Assembly (NCBI GenBank): GCA_963801065.1
Contig: CAWDDG010000008.1
Coordinates: 620,001-684,000 of the forward strand
Direction of reading: 5' to 3'
Origin: CAWDDG01 sp963801065
Lineage (GTDB): Bacteria; Actinomycetota; Actinomycetes; Jiangellales; Jiangellaceae
Length of the DNA: 64,000 nt
Shown here: in pieces, positions 1 through 8,446 of the stretch
Position numbering within the stretch: the stretch's first letter is position 1
Layout of the letters: each line of letters begins with the position of its first letter
Position numbers and translations under genes: made by a program
Notes under the pieces: generated by a model
The model's database searches: none
What the model was told of the DNA's origin: nothing
Seen by the model: the letters and a program-made list of their open reading frames with translations, nothing else

Positions 1-75
1 AGCGTCGTCAGCGACAACCTGCAACACGCCGGGCAGGCCCGTTACGTGCGAGGGATCGTCGACCGTATGGGCTGA
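1..75 (+). CDS. C-terminal stub of an unidentified protein (cut by window start)
   Basis: The first 24 codons of the window are open in frame 1 and stop at TGA 73-75, ending in GIVDRMG. Composition and codon use look like those of the neighbouring genes, so this is probably the 3' end of a plus-strand gene that begins outside the window. It converges on the glycosidase gene, with 21 bases between the two stop codons. Too little is present to name a family. Confidence 0.45.
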   Translation, partial: SVVSDNLQHAGQARYVRGIVDRMG

Positions 76-96
76 AGGCCCGCGCTGCACGAACGG

Positions 97-1440
97 TCAG
101 CGGAGGACCACGGAGAGCGCCGGCACGGCTTGCAGATACCCGTCGAGCAAGGTGCGCGCCATGTCGACCGAGTCGACCATCGGATGCAGTGCGAGCGCGC
201 GGAGCGCGCGCTCCCGGGACCCCTGGAGGGCGGCCGCGATCGTCTCGCGCTCGACCGACTTCATCGTCTGCATCATGCCCAGCTGGTGCTCCTCCACCGG
301 GCCGGTGGCGATCGGATGAGCTCCGTTGCCGTCGACCAGGCAAGGAATCTCGACGACAGCTCCGGCATCCAGGCCGGGTACCGCGCCCCGGTTCCGTACG
401 TCGAGGATGTGCACCGACCTTTCGTCGCGCGCGATGGCGGCCATGATCGCCAGGGCGACGCGCTCGTAGCCGCCGCCTTCGAGGTCATGCTCGTCGCGCG
501 CGTCGGCCTGACCGCCGGGCCGAGTCTCCGCCATGTACGACGCATCGCGTTCACGGCGGACGCGCTGCCATTCCTCGAGAGCTCGGGCCGGATCGGCGTC
601 GACGGTGTCGTAGAAGCGCCTCTGCTGGGCATCCAGGAACCCGCCGCGGGTCTGTCCGTCATGGCCGATCGCCTGAACCGCCTCCCGGTGGAAGTACCAA
701 TACCAGAGGTATTCGTTCGGGATCGCGCCCAACGCACGCAACCACTCGCTCCCGAACAGCCGGCCTTCCTCGAACGACTCGAGAAGCGCGTCGTCGGCGA
801 GCAACCGTGGCAGCTCGTCGCGACCGCGGACCTGCACGGCGCGCAGCCAGCCCATGTGGTTGAGCCCGACGTAGTCGAACCACGCGTGCTCGGGCGCGAG
901 ACCGAGGGCACGGGCGGCCCTACGGCACATGCCGATGGGCGAGTCGCAGATCCCGATGACCCGGTCACCCAGCACGCCGGACATCGCCTCGGTCACCAGG
1001 CCCGCCGGATTGGTGAAGTTGATGACCCAGGCCTGTGGGGCCAACGCCCGCACTCGCTCCGCGATCCGGCTGGCGACGGGTACGGTGCGCAGGCCGTATG
1101 CGACACCGCCGGGCCCAGTGGTCTCCTGGCCGAGGATGCCCAGGCCGATGGCGACACGTTCGTCGGCGACGCGGTCGGCCAGCCCGCCGACCCGGATGGC
1201 GGAGAACACGAAGTCGGCATCTCGAACCGCATCGTCGAGGTCGGTGGTCGCGGTCACCTTCGGCGCCTGGTGGGTGTTGGCGGCCATCTGCTCCAGCACC
1301 TTGGCGATGACGGCCAGCCGATTCGGGTCGATGTCGTGAAGTACGACCTCGTCGACGCGTGGTTCCGCCGACTCGTCCAGCAGCGCGCCGTAGACGAGAG
1401 GGACCCGGAAGCCGCCCCCGCCGAGCACCGCGAGCCTCAT
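97..1440 (-). CDS. Glycoside hydrolase family 4 (6-phospho-beta-glucosidase-like)
   Basis: A 447-residue protein with the GH4 layout. A glycine-rich NAD-binding loop (GGGGFRVP) lies at residues 7-14. TGPGGVAYGLRTVP follows around 108-121 and FTNPAGLVTEA around 142-152. The two metal ligands are Cys165 (in GICDSPIGM) and His195 (in VGLNHMGW). GH4 enzymes use NAD+ and a divalent metal to cleave glycosidic bonds by an oxidation-elimination route, usually on 6-phospho-glycosides in the cytosol. The length is normal for the family. The start overlaps the stop of the upstream DeoR regulator by four bases, so the two are translationally coupled. No PTS gene is nearby; the only transporter is the ABC importer across the divergent promoter. 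The exact sugar is unknown. Confidence 0.87.
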   Translation of the reverse strand: MRLAVLGGGGFRVPLVYGALLDESAEPRVDEVVLHDIDPNRLAVIAKVLEQMAANTHQAPKVTATTDLDDAVRDADFVFSAIRVGGLADRVADERVAIGLGILGQETTGPGGVAYGLRTVPVASRIAERVRALAPQAWVINFTNPAGLVTEAMSGVLGDRVIGICDSPIGMCRRAARALGLAPEHAWFDYVGLNHMGWLRAVQVRGRDELPRLLADDALLESFEEGRLFGSEWLRALGAIPNEYLWYWYFHREAVQAIGHDGQTRGGFLDAQQRRFYDTVDADPARALEEWQRVRRERDASYMAETRPGGQADARDEHDLEGGGYERVALAIMAAIARDERSVHILDVRNRGAVPGLDAGAVVEIPCLVDGNGAHPIATGPVEEHQLGMMQTMKSVERETIAAALQGSRERALRALALHPMVDSVDMARTLLDGYLQAVPALSVVLR

Positions 1441-2189
1441 CCCAGGACCACCTCGACGCCCGCGTCGCGGAACGCCTTGAGCGTGTCCGGATCAGCGTCG
1501 TGGTCGGTGACAACCGTGTGCAGGCTCTCGGGACCGCACACGCGGGCGAGGCCGGTGCCGGGGAACTTCGACCCGTCGGCGAGCAGCACAATCCGGTCCG
1601 CGGCGCGCAGCATGGCCCGCTTGACGGGGACCTCGACAGTCGTCGTGTCCATGACCGAGCCGTCGGCACGGACTCCGCTCGTGCCCAGGAACAGCAGGTC
1701 GGCGTTGACCTGGGTCAGGGCCTCCTCGGTCAGGAAACCCACCATCGAACGGTAGTTGCGCCGGACCTGGCCGCCGAGGAGCACGAGCTCGATGTCATCG
1801 TCGTCGATGAGCTCTTCGTACACGGCGAGGTTGCTGGTCACGACAGTGAGCCGGCGACCGTGTAGGTGGGCGACGACGCGGTGCACCGAGGTACCGATGT
1901 CGCACAGCAGGACCGCGCCGTCCGGCACGAGGGCGGCCGCCCGCCGGGCGATGCGGTCCTTGGACTCCGGGTGGGTAACGGCGACGTCGTCGAAGGACGG
2001 CTCGGTAGCCTCGCCGAGGAGCGCCCCGCCGTGCACCCGCTGCAGGCGCCCATGGCGATCGAGCAGCAAGATGTCGCGGCGGACGGTGGCCAGGCTCACG
2101 CCGAGCCGCTCGGCCACGGATGCCGCCGCCAGGGCACCCTCCGCCCTGAGCATTCGGAGAATCTCCTGGCGGCGCTGTTCCGCGAGCAT
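1437..2189 (-). CDS. DeoR/GlpR-family transcriptional regulator
   Basis: A 250-residue regulator. The N-terminal winged helix-turn-helix contains AERLGVSLATVRRDILLL, the family DNA-binding signature, followed by GRLQRVHGGAL. The rest is the DeoR sugar-phosphate sensor domain, with ALVPDGAVLLCDIGTSV and a C-terminal DHDADPDTLKAF. I chose the ATG at 2189 because family members begin with MxAEQRRQEIL; a GTG at 2210 would add seven residues. It is coupled to the GH4 gene and divergent from the pfkB-ABC operon. It therefore probably represses one or both in response to a phosphosugar. A palindrome just upstream of the start is a candidate operator. Confidence 0.88.
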   Translation of the reverse strand: MLAEQRRQEILRMLRAEGALAAASVAERLGVSLATVRRDILLLDRHGRLQRVHGGALLGEATEPSFDDVAVTHPESKDRIARRAAALVPDGAVLLCDIGTSVHRVVAHLHGRRLTVVTSNLAVYEELIDDDDIELVLLGGQVRRNYRSMVGFLTEEALTQVNADLLFLGTSGVRADGSVMDTTTVEVPVKRAMLRAADRIVLLADGSKFPGTGLARVCGPESLHTVVTDHDADPDTLKAFRDAGVEVVLG

Positions 2190-2213
2190 GGCCGCCACGA
2201 TAGCACTCACAAA

Positions 2214-2231
2214 CGCTCATACTGTTGAGCG
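2214..2231. promoter_or_regulatory. Candidate DeoR operator (CGCTCA-N6-TGAGCG)
   Basis: A perfect inverted repeat, CGCTCA at 2214-2219 and TGAGCG at 2226-2231 with a 6-base spacer, lies 25 bases before the chosen DeoR start in the divergent promoter region. A further CGCTCA half-site lies at 2319-2324, about 30 bases before the pfkB start. Autoregulatory operators in this position are usual for DeoR regulators. The assignment is by position and symmetry only. Confidence 0.45.
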
Positions 2232-2277
2232 AAATTGGCTCGGGATCCCCAGATCTCGCGCGTATTGACCCGTGAGC

Positions 2278-2295
2278 CCGCCCTCGACAGGGCGG
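2278..2295. other. Perfect hairpin in the deoR-pfkB intergenic region
   Basis: CCGCCCT and AGGGCGG pair over 7 bases around a CGAC loop. It sits between the two divergent genes, about 60 bases before the pfkB start. It could be part of the pfkB leader RNA or a protein-binding site. No T-run follows, so a terminator role is not favoured. Confidence 0.35.
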
Positions 2296-2353
2296 ACCTG
2301 GTCAACTATGGTCAGGATCGCTCAGCAATGGCACGTGGTGCGGAGGAGGAGCG

Positions 2354-3481
2354 GTGACAACCTCGAGCGACTCCGCCGCCGCGGGGCGACCCGCGGTCTC
2401 CGACATGGCGGAGCGGACGCTCGGTCACGACCCGTTGGCAGGCTCGCGTGGCCGGCGATCGCCCGCCGTGGATGTCCTGTGCGCCGGGACGGTGTTCCTC
2501 GACATCATCTTCACCGACCTGCCGACAGCGCCCGAGGTCGGTACCGAGGTGTGGGCCGAGGGGATGGGCTCGTCACCCGGCGGGGTGGCCAACATCGCCG
2601 TGGCACTGAGCCGCCTGGGGTTGCGAACGGCTCTCGCGTCGCCCTTCGGCGCCGACGTGTACGGCGACTTCTGCTGGCAGCTGCTCGACGAGCAAGAGGG
2701 CATCGACCTGTCTACGTCGCGACGGTTCCCCGGTTGGCACTCACCGGTCACGATCTCGATGGCATACGCGCGGGACCGCGCCATGGTGACCCACGGGCAT
2801 CCCCCGCCGGTGCCCCTTGACGAGTTCATCGGCACACCACCGCCTTGCCGGGCCGTGGTCACCTCACTAGGCGAGGAGCCGGCCGAGTGGCCGGTGCTGG
2901 CGCGCAGGGAGGGGGCGCTGGTCTTCGCCGACGTGGGCTGGGACCCGTCGGAGGCATGGTCCACGGAGACGCTGCGCCGACTCGACGACGTCGACGCCTT
3001 CCTTCCCAATGCGATCGAGGCCATGGCCTACACGCGCACCGACAGTCCGGAGTCCGCCCTCAGCGTGTTGTCGAGGTGGGTCCCGACGGCCGTCGTGACG
3101 CTCGGATCGTCCGGCGCCATCGCGACGGACGCGGAGACCGGCGAGACGGTGCGGGTGGACGCGCTCGACACCGAGAGCCTCGACCCGACCGGGGCCGGCG
3201 ACGTGTTCGTCGCCGGGTTCGTCACCGGGACGCTCGCAGGCTGGCCGTTGGAGACCCGGCTGCGCTTCGCCGCCCTGTGCGCAGGCTTGTCCGTGCAGCA
3301 TTTCGGCGGCTCTCAGTCCGCGCCCGGCTGGGCCGACCTGGTCACCTGGTGGGCAGGCCTGAAGGCCGAGCAGCACGAGCTGACGTCCACCTACGGGTTC
3401 CTTGCCGACGTGATGCCCGAGGGCGGGCTGAAGTCCGTGAGCCGCGCTACCGCCACCATCGGGCTACGGTCAGGACGCTGA
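2354..3481 (+). CDS. PfkB-family carbohydrate kinase
   Basis: A 375-residue ribokinase-fold kinase. After a polar ~38-residue N-terminal extension, the fold begins at DVLCAGTVFLDIIF. The PfkB signature 2, DPTGAGDVFVAGF, lies near residues 277-289 and carries the catalytic Asp and anion-hole glycines. The GTG start follows an excellent Shine-Dalgarno (GGAGGAGGA at 2342-2350). It heads an apparent operon with the binding protein and two permeases of an ABC sugar importer, so it probably phosphorylates the imported sugar or a breakdown product. Because GH4 enzymes normally act on phosphorylated substrates, the kinase could provide that phosphate in the absence of a PTS; this is inference. The substrate is not readable from sequence. 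Confidence 0.85.
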   Translation: MTTSSDSAAAGRPAVSDMAERTLGHDPLAGSRGRRSPAVDVLCAGTVFLDIIFTDLPTAPEVGTEVWAEGMGSSPGGVANIAVALSRLGLRTALASPFGADVYGDFCWQLLDEQEGIDLSTSRRFPGWHSPVTISMAYARDRAMVTHGHPPPVPLDEFIGTPPPCRAVVTSLGEEPAEWPVLARREGALVFADVGWDPSEAWSTETLRRLDDVDAFLPNAIEAMAYTRTDSPESALSVLSRWVPTAVVTLGSSGAIATDAETGETVRVDALDTESLDPTGAGDVFVAGFVTGTLAGWPLETRLRFAALCAGLSVQHFGGSQSAPGWADLVTWWAGLKAEQHELTSTYGFLADVMPEGGLKSVSRATATIGLRSGR

Positions 3482-3542
3482 GCCCGGGCACCGACGTGAC
3501 CGGCGGCCCCGGCCGCCCGACACCGACACGAGGAGGAGCACC

Positions 3543-4898
3543 ATGGTTCGGTTTCCACGCCGCACGGCGCTGGCGGCCGGGCTGGCCGCATTGCTCGTCG
3601 CGGCTTGCGCCCCGGGCGACGACGATGAGTCGGCGGGCCAGTCTCCGGAACCCACCAGCGACATCCAGACCGATCCCTCCCAGATGGGGGACGTCACGCT
3701 CGTCGTCTGGGACCAGGAGGTGCGCGGCGGGCAGAACGAGCAGATCGACGAGCTCAACGCGGCCTTCCAGGAGATGTACCCGAATATCACCATCGAGCGG
3801 GATTCGCGCTCGTTCGAGGACCTGCAGACCACCCTGCAGCTGGCGCTGACCGGCGACGACCCGCCCGACGTCGTCCAGGCGAACAACGGCCGAGCCGACA
3901 TGGGCGCGTTCGTCGAAGCGGAGCTGCTGTCCCCGCTCGACGACTACGCGGAAGCGTACGGCTGGGACGAGCGCTTCCCGGAGTCGGTACGTGCAGTGGC
4001 CAGCTACACCCCGGACGGAGCGACGTTCGGCGAAGGCAGCCTTTACGGGCTCGCACAGCAGGGCGAGCTGGTCGGGATCTTCTACAACAAGGCCAAGCTC
4101 ACCGAGCTCGGGATCGACGCCCCGCAGACCTGGGAGGAGTTCGTGGCCGCCGTCGAGACCGCCAAGCAGGCCGGTGAGCTGCCGCTTCCGTTCGGGAACG
4201 TCGACCAATGGCCGGCGATCCACGTGTACGGCGCGGTGATGAACCGAGAGGTACCGACGGATACTGTTCGCGATCTCGGGTTCGGTCGGTCCGGCGCCGA
4301 CTGGACCAGCGCGGAGAACCTGGCCGCGGCCGAGGAGATCTCGGGCTTCGTCGACGCGGGCTACTTCACCGAAGGCTTCAACGGCGCCGGCTACGACCCG
4401 GTGTGGGCGGACTTCGGCAACGGCAACGGTGTGTTCCTGATCGCGGGCACCTGGCTGCTGGCGGACCTCACCACCGCGCTGGGCGACGACCTGGGCTTCA
4501 TGCTGCCTCCGCCTCGCGAGGGTCAGCCGCCGGTCGCCACCGGCGCGACATCGCTCCCGTTCGCCATCACGTCGGCCAACGAGAACCAGGACGCCGCAGC
4601 TGCGTACATCGACTTCATCACCAGCGCCGATGCGATGCGAGTCATCGCGGAGAAGGGGCTACTGCCCTCCGTCGACGCGGGCGCCCAGCCGACGCAGAGC
4701 CCGGCACAGGAAGAGGTCTTCGGCGCATGGGAGACCGTGACGAGCGAGGACGGCCTGGTGCCGTACCTGGACTGGGCGACTCCGACCTTCTACGACACGA
4801 TCACCGTCGCATTGCAGGAGCTGCTCGGCGGACAGGCCACGCCGGAGCAGTTCCTCCAGCGCCTGCAGGACGACTACGCGGCGTTCGTCGGCGGTTGA
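3543..4898 (+). CDS. ABC transporter sugar-binding lipoprotein
   Basis: A 451-residue extracellular solute-binding protein of family 1. The N-terminus has an Arg-rich n-region (RFPRR), a hydrophobic stretch and a lipobox, LLVAAC, with the lipidated Cys at residue 22, followed by an acidic linker. The mature part has the usual order: DVTLVVWDQE, DDPPDVVQANNGRADMGAF, GLAQQGELVGIFYNK and a conserved C-terminal NENQDAAAAYIDFI. AGGAGG at 3531-3536 supports the ATG. It lies 61 bases after the kinase and 10 bases before the first permease. No ATP-binding subunit is encoded nearby; such importers often share an MsiK-type ATPase encoded elsewhere. Confidence 0.92.
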   Translation: MVRFPRRTALAAGLAALLVAACAPGDDDESAGQSPEPTSDIQTDPSQMGDVTLVVWDQEVRGGQNEQIDELNAAFQEMYPNITIERDSRSFEDLQTTLQLALTGDDPPDVVQANNGRADMGAFVEAELLSPLDDYAEAYGWDERFPESVRAVASYTPDGATFGEGSLYGLAQQGELVGIFYNKAKLTELGIDAPQTWEEFVAAVETAKQAGELPLPFGNVDQWPAIHVYGAVMNREVPTDTVRDLGFGRSGADWTSAENLAAAEEISGFVDAGYFTEGFNGAGYDPVWADFGNGNGVFLIAGTWLLADLTTALGDDLGFMLPPPREGQPPVATGATSLPFAITSANENQDAAAAYIDFITSADAMRVIAEKGLLPSVDAGAQPTQSPAQEEVFGAWETVTSEDGLVPYLDWATPTFYDTITVALQELLGGQATPEQFLQRLQDDYAAFVGG

Positions 4899-4908
4899 CC
4901 CGCCGGGC

Positions 4909-5847
4909 ATGGTGACCACGGCAGCGGCGTCGCGGTCGGCCTCCCGGGCCGAGCCACGGCCCCGGGGGGCCGGCCGGCCCCCCGGGGAGCCGCGGCGCGT
5001 GGCGTACCTCTACGTCCTGCCGGCCTACCTGGTCTTCGGCCTGTTCCTACTCGTGCCTCTCGGCCGGGCCATCGTGCTGTCGCTCTACGAGTGGAACGGC
5101 TTGACGCCGGCGACCTGGGTAGGGCTCGACAACTACCGCGACGTGGTCGCCGACGAGGGGCTGCGGGCGGCCTTCGGGCACGCCGCCGTGCTGATCGTGT
5201 TCTACGCCGTTATCCCGACCGTGGTCGCACTGGCGCTGGTCGCGACGATGACCCGGGCCCGGCTCCGCGGGCTCGGATTCTTCCGGACGGTCCTGTTCGT
5301 GCCGCAGGTCGTCGCGATGGTCGTCGTCGCCGTCGCGTGGCGGCAGATCTACGCCCCGGACGGCCCGCTGAACGAGGTGCTGCGCAGCATCGGCCTTGAC
5401 GGCGTCGCTCGGGCCTGGCTCGGCGACTTCACCTATGCGCTGCCCGCCGTCGGATTCGTCGGCACCTGGGTACAGACCGGGCTGTGCATCGTGCTGTTCC
5501 TGGCCGGCGTCAGCAAGATTCCGCGGGAACTGTACGAGGCCGCGCGCATTGACGGCGCAGGCGCGATCCGCGAGTTCTTCACGGTCGTGCTGCCCGCTCT
5601 GCGAAACGAGATCAGCGTGGCGCTGACGCTCACCGTGATCGCGGCGCTGCGCAACTTCGACCTGGTCTACGTGATGACCAGCGGCGGCCCGGGCAGCTCC
5701 ACCACGGTGCCGTCGTACGAGGTGTACCGGAGGGCCTTCGAGATCGGCGAGGTCGGTTCGGCGGCGGCGGTGGCCGTGTCCCTCACCGTGATGATTTTCG
5801 TGTTGACGTTGGGGATCACCCGGGTGGCGGAGCGGGGAACGTCGTGA
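4909..5847 (+). CDS. ABC sugar transporter permease (MalF-type)
   Basis: A 312-residue integral membrane protein with about six hydrophobic segments, the first at YLYVLPAYLVFGLFLLVPLG. The cytoplasmic EAA loop that docks the ATPase is clear: ELYEAARIDGAGAIREFF, near residues 207-224. A Pro- and Arg-rich N-terminal tail precedes the first helix. The stop overlaps the start of the second permease by four bases (GTGA), which fixes the operon order kinase, binding protein, MalF-type and MalG-type permeases. Confidence 0.92.
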   Translation: MVTTAAASRSASRAEPRPRGAGRPPGEPRRVAYLYVLPAYLVFGLFLLVPLGRAIVLSLYEWNGLTPATWVGLDNYRDVVADEGLRAAFGHAAVLIVFYAVIPTVVALALVATMTRARLRGLGFFRTVLFVPQVVAMVVVAVAWRQIYAPDGPLNEVLRSIGLDGVARAWLGDFTYALPAVGFVGTWVQTGLCIVLFLAGVSKIPRELYEAARIDGAGAIREFFTVVLPALRNEISVALTLTVIAALRNFDLVYVMTSGGPGSSTTVPSYEVYRRAFEIGEVGSAAAVAVSLTVMIFVLTLGITRVAERGTS

Positions 5848-6659
5848 TCTCGCGCAGCGAGCGGTGGGTCAACTACCTGATCCTGAGCGCGTTCGCGCTG
5901 TTCGCTCTCTACCCGTTGCTGTCCGTCGTGTCGGCCGCTCTGACCCCACAGGGGCAGGTGCCGGCGCTCCTGCCGACGCAGATCACGGGTGGCAATTTCG
6001 CCGAGGCCTGGGAGCTGGGCAGGTTCGGCACCTACCTGCGGACCAGCGTCGTGGTCAGCGCGTGTGTCGTACTGCTCGCGACCATCTTCTCGGTCATGGC
6101 CGGGTACGCGTTCGGCACGATGCGCTTCCCGGGTTCGACGCTGCTGTTCTACGTGCTGCTGCTGGGGATCATGGTGCCGACGGAAGCGATCGTCGTCCCG
6201 CTCTTCTTCGACCTGCGCGAGATCGGGCTCACGAACACGCTCTGGGCGCTCGTCCTGCCACAGACGGCCCAGTCGGTCGCGTTCGGCACGTTCTGGATGC
6301 GCGCGTACTTCCGGTCCAGCTCGCGATCCATGATGGAGGCGGCCCGGCTCGACGGCGCCGGGCATTGGCGGACCCTCTGGTCGATCATGGTGCCCATCGG
6401 CCGCCCGGCTATGGTGACGATGATCGTGCTGGTCTTCATGTGGACCTGGAACGAGTTCCTGATTCCTCTGGTCATGGTGACCGACGAGTCGCTGCGCACT
6501 GCGCCGCTCGGCCTGGCCTTCTTCCAGGGCCAGTACACGTCCGACTTCGGCCTGCTCGCAGCAGGGGCGGCGATCGTGGCGGTCCCGGTCGTGGTCGTCT
6601 ATCTGTTCCTCCAGCGCCACTTCATCCGCGGCATGCTCGAGGGTGCGGTCAAGGAGTAG
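5844..6659 (+). CDS. ABC sugar transporter permease (MalG-type)
   Basis: A 271-residue partner permease starting at GTG 5844 inside the stop of the previous gene. It shows the MalG-type pattern: an early transmembrane helix (LILSAFALFALYPLLSVV), a periplasmic loop, and an EAA loop reading MMEAARLDGAGHWRTLWSI, followed by FMWTWNEFLIPLV. It ends the importer operon; a GC-rich hairpin follows four bases after the previous codons end. It should form the translocation channel as a heterodimer with the upstream permease. Confidence 0.92.
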   Translation: MISRSERWVNYLILSAFALFALYPLLSVVSAALTPQGQVPALLPTQITGGNFAEAWELGRFGTYLRTSVVVSACVVLLATIFSVMAGYAFGTMRFPGSTLLFYVLLLGIMVPTEAIVVPLFFDLREIGLTNTLWALVLPQTAQSVAFGTFWMRAYFRSSSRSMMEAARLDGAGHWRTLWSIMVPIGRPAMVTMIVLVFMWTWNEFLIPLVMVTDESLRTAPLGLAFFQGQYTSDFGLLAAGAAIVAVPVVVVYLFLQRHFIRGMLEGAVKE

Positions 6660-6665
6660 ACGGGA

Positions 6666-6692
6666 GGCGCCGGCGGTTGATCCTCCGGCGTC
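6666..6692 (+). terminator. Candidate hairpin terminator after the sugar ABC operon
   Basis: GGCGCCGG at 6666-6673 pairs with CCGGCGTC at 6685-6692 (8 base pairs including one G-T) around an 11-base loop, seven bases after the permease stop. There is no strong T-tract, as is common in high-GC actinobacteria. The rest of 6693-6913 contains no convincing gene. Read on the minus strand, about 6690-6870 gives a protein-like stretch, which may be a worn remnant. Confidence 0.4.
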
Positions 6693-6913
6693 CAGAGCGG
6701 GCGTGACGGCGAGCTCGTCCTGGATGCTCGGCGGTGCGATGTTCACGGACGAGTCGACCAGCACCTGCAGTAGCTGGGCTGTCGCGATCACCAGCGGCGG
6801 GACCATCTCACGGCCAGCTTGCGCCAGTTCCTTGATGCCGGGGATTCCGTGTATCGCGGGCGTATCGAAAATCGCATACGCCACCGCAACAGTCTTCCGT
6901 CTTCCGTGGAGGC

Positions 6914-7552
6914 ATGAGCCACAGCGCATCACTGTCAGCGCCAGCCCGTCGTACGCGCAGGATCGTGCTCGTCAGTCTGGCGATCCTCGGTGTAGCGATC
7001 GCTGCGTTCGTCGTGCAGTGGCCGCTCGTGGCGTCCGCTCCGTCGAGTTCGTCGGCCGAAGTTGGCCAGTCGACAAGTAGGCAGACCGCGCTGGACGAGG
7101 CTGACGGTGTCATTCCCGACGGGGTGGCGGTTTCGGTGTTCGACGAGGAGATACCGGCGGTGGGCAAGCTCGACCCGGATCTCCTCGATGCCTTGCGTCG
7201 GGCGGCGACGGACGCAGAAGCCGACGGCGTCGGGCTTCGGGTCAACAGTGGTTGGCGGTCGCCCGAGTATCAGCAGCGGTTGTTGCAGGACGCTGTCGTC
7301 GAGTATGGCTCGCAGGAAGAGGCCGCGCGGTGGGTGGCCGCTGCGGAGACGTCTGCTCATGTGTCGGGTGAGGCGGTCGACATCGGCCCGTTCGATGCGG
7401 CGGCTTGGCTGTCTGAGCACGGTGCCGCGTACGGGTTGTGTCAGATCTATGGCAATGAGTCTTGGCATTACGAACTGCGTCCCGATGCTGTCGACGACGG
7501 TTGCCCGCCGATGTATGCGGATTCGACTGAGGACCCGAGGATGCAGCCGTGA
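6914..7552 (+). CDS. VanY-like D,D-carboxypeptidase (peptidase M15B)
   Basis: A 212-residue membrane-anchored enzyme. One N-terminal transmembrane segment (IVLVSLAILGVAIAAFVV, residues 17-34) places the catalytic domain outside the cell. The M15 zinc site is recognisable: SAHVSGEAVDIG, giving the His and Asp ligands, and ESWHYE, giving the catalytic Glu and third His. RVNSGWRSPEYQQRL is the typical upstream substrate-pocket motif. Such enzymes remove the terminal D-Ala from peptidoglycan stem peptides. It lies 198 bases before a VanR/VanS-like two-component system, which suggests it is that system's target. No vanH, vanA or vanX is present, so this alone is not a vancomycin-resistance operon. 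Confidence 0.83.
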   Translation: MSHSASLSAPARRTRRIVLVSLAILGVAIAAFVVQWPLVASAPSSSSAEVGQSTSRQTALDEADGVIPDGVAVSVFDEEIPAVGKLDPDLLDALRRAATDAEADGVGLRVNSGWRSPEYQQRLLQDAVVEYGSQEEAARWVAAAETSAHVSGEAVDIGPFDAAAWLSEHGAAYGLCQIYGNESWHYELRPDAVDDGCPPMYADSTEDPRMQP

Positions 7553-7750
7553 ATCGGGTCCCGGTCGCGCTTCAGCGCCGATCAGGTACCTTCCGACCGC
7601 CGACCTTGCAGACGCTGCCTGTGGCGGTGACCGCGAACGTGGTCAAATGCGCATCGAGCCTCCAAAGGCAGAGGAAGTCACGGTCACCGTGCCGGGGGCG
7701 TGTCCGGTTCGGGTATGTCGACGATATGCCGTGCTGCTTAGGCTTCAGGT

Positions 7751-8446
7751 ATGCGCGTGCTGATCGTGGAGGACGAGCCCTACCTGGCCGAAGCCGTCCG
7801 TGACGGTCTCCGGCTGGAAGCGATCGCGGCCGACATCGCCGGCGACGGCAACACCGCCCTGGAACTGCTCAGCAGCAACTCCTACGACCTCGCGGTCCTC
7901 GATCGCGACATCCCCGGCCCCTCCGGCGACGAGATCGCCCGACGAATCGTCGCCTCCGGCAGCGGCGTCCCGATCCTCATGCTCACCGCTGCCGACCGGA
8001 TCGACGACAAAGCTTCCGGGTTCGAGCTCGGCGCCGACGACTACCTCACCAAACCGTTCGAGCTTCGGGAGCTCGTCATGCGGCTGAGGGCGCTCGACCG
8101 CAGACGCGCGCACGCCCGACCCCCGGTCAGCGAGATCGCGGGCCTCCGGCTGGACCCCTTCCGCCGGGAGGTCTTCCGCGACGGACGCTACGTCGCGCTC
8201 ACCCGGAAGCAGTTCGCCGTGCTCGAAGTCCTCGTCGCCGCCGAAGGCGGTGTCGTCAGCGCCGAAGAGCTCCTGGAGCGGGCCTGGGACGAGAACGCCG
8301 ACCCCTTCACCAACGCCGTCCGCATCACCGTCTCCGCATTGCGCAAACGACTCGGCGAACCATGGCTCATCGCCACGGTGCCCGGCGTCGGCTACCGAAT
8401 CGACACCGGCACGGACCCCGCCCACCCTGGCGGTACTCATGAATAG
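7751..8446 (+). CDS. OmpR/VanR-family response regulator
   Basis: A 231-residue response regulator. The receiver domain begins MRVLIVEDEPYLAEAV with the acidic pocket, has the phospho-acceptor Asp in LAVLDRDIPGPSGDE, and the conserved Lys in YLTKPFELREL. The C-terminal winged helix reads FAVLEVLVAAEGGVVSAEEL, then RITVSALRKRLG and VPGVGYRI. It overlaps the downstream histidine kinase by eight bases, so the two are translated together. The 198 bases upstream, 7553-7750, probably hold its promoter; no clear motif was identified there. Confidence 0.93.
   Translation: MRVLIVEDEPYLAEAVRDGLRLEAIAADIAGDGNTALELLSSNSYDLAVLDRDIPGPSGDEIARRIVASGSGVPILMLTAADRIDDKASGFELGADDYLTKPFELRELVMRLRALDRRRAHARPPVSEIAGLRLDPFRREVFRDGRYVALTRKQFAVLEVLVAAEGGVVSAEELLERAWDENADPFTNAVRITVSALRKRLGEPWLIATVPGVGYRIDTGTDPAHPGGTHE

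Noticed and set aside
130..1755. Long plus-strand open frame of 541 codons over the glycosidase and DeoR genes
   Set aside because: It is the antisense of two clearly recognisable minus-strand genes; long shadow frames are common at this GC content and its product has no family-like motif.
5667..6932. Long minus-strand frame over the two sugar permeases
   Set aside because: The permeases are unambiguous on the plus strand. Only the part over 6690-6870, outside them, looks protein-like; it is mentioned as a possible remnant but is too weak to annotate.
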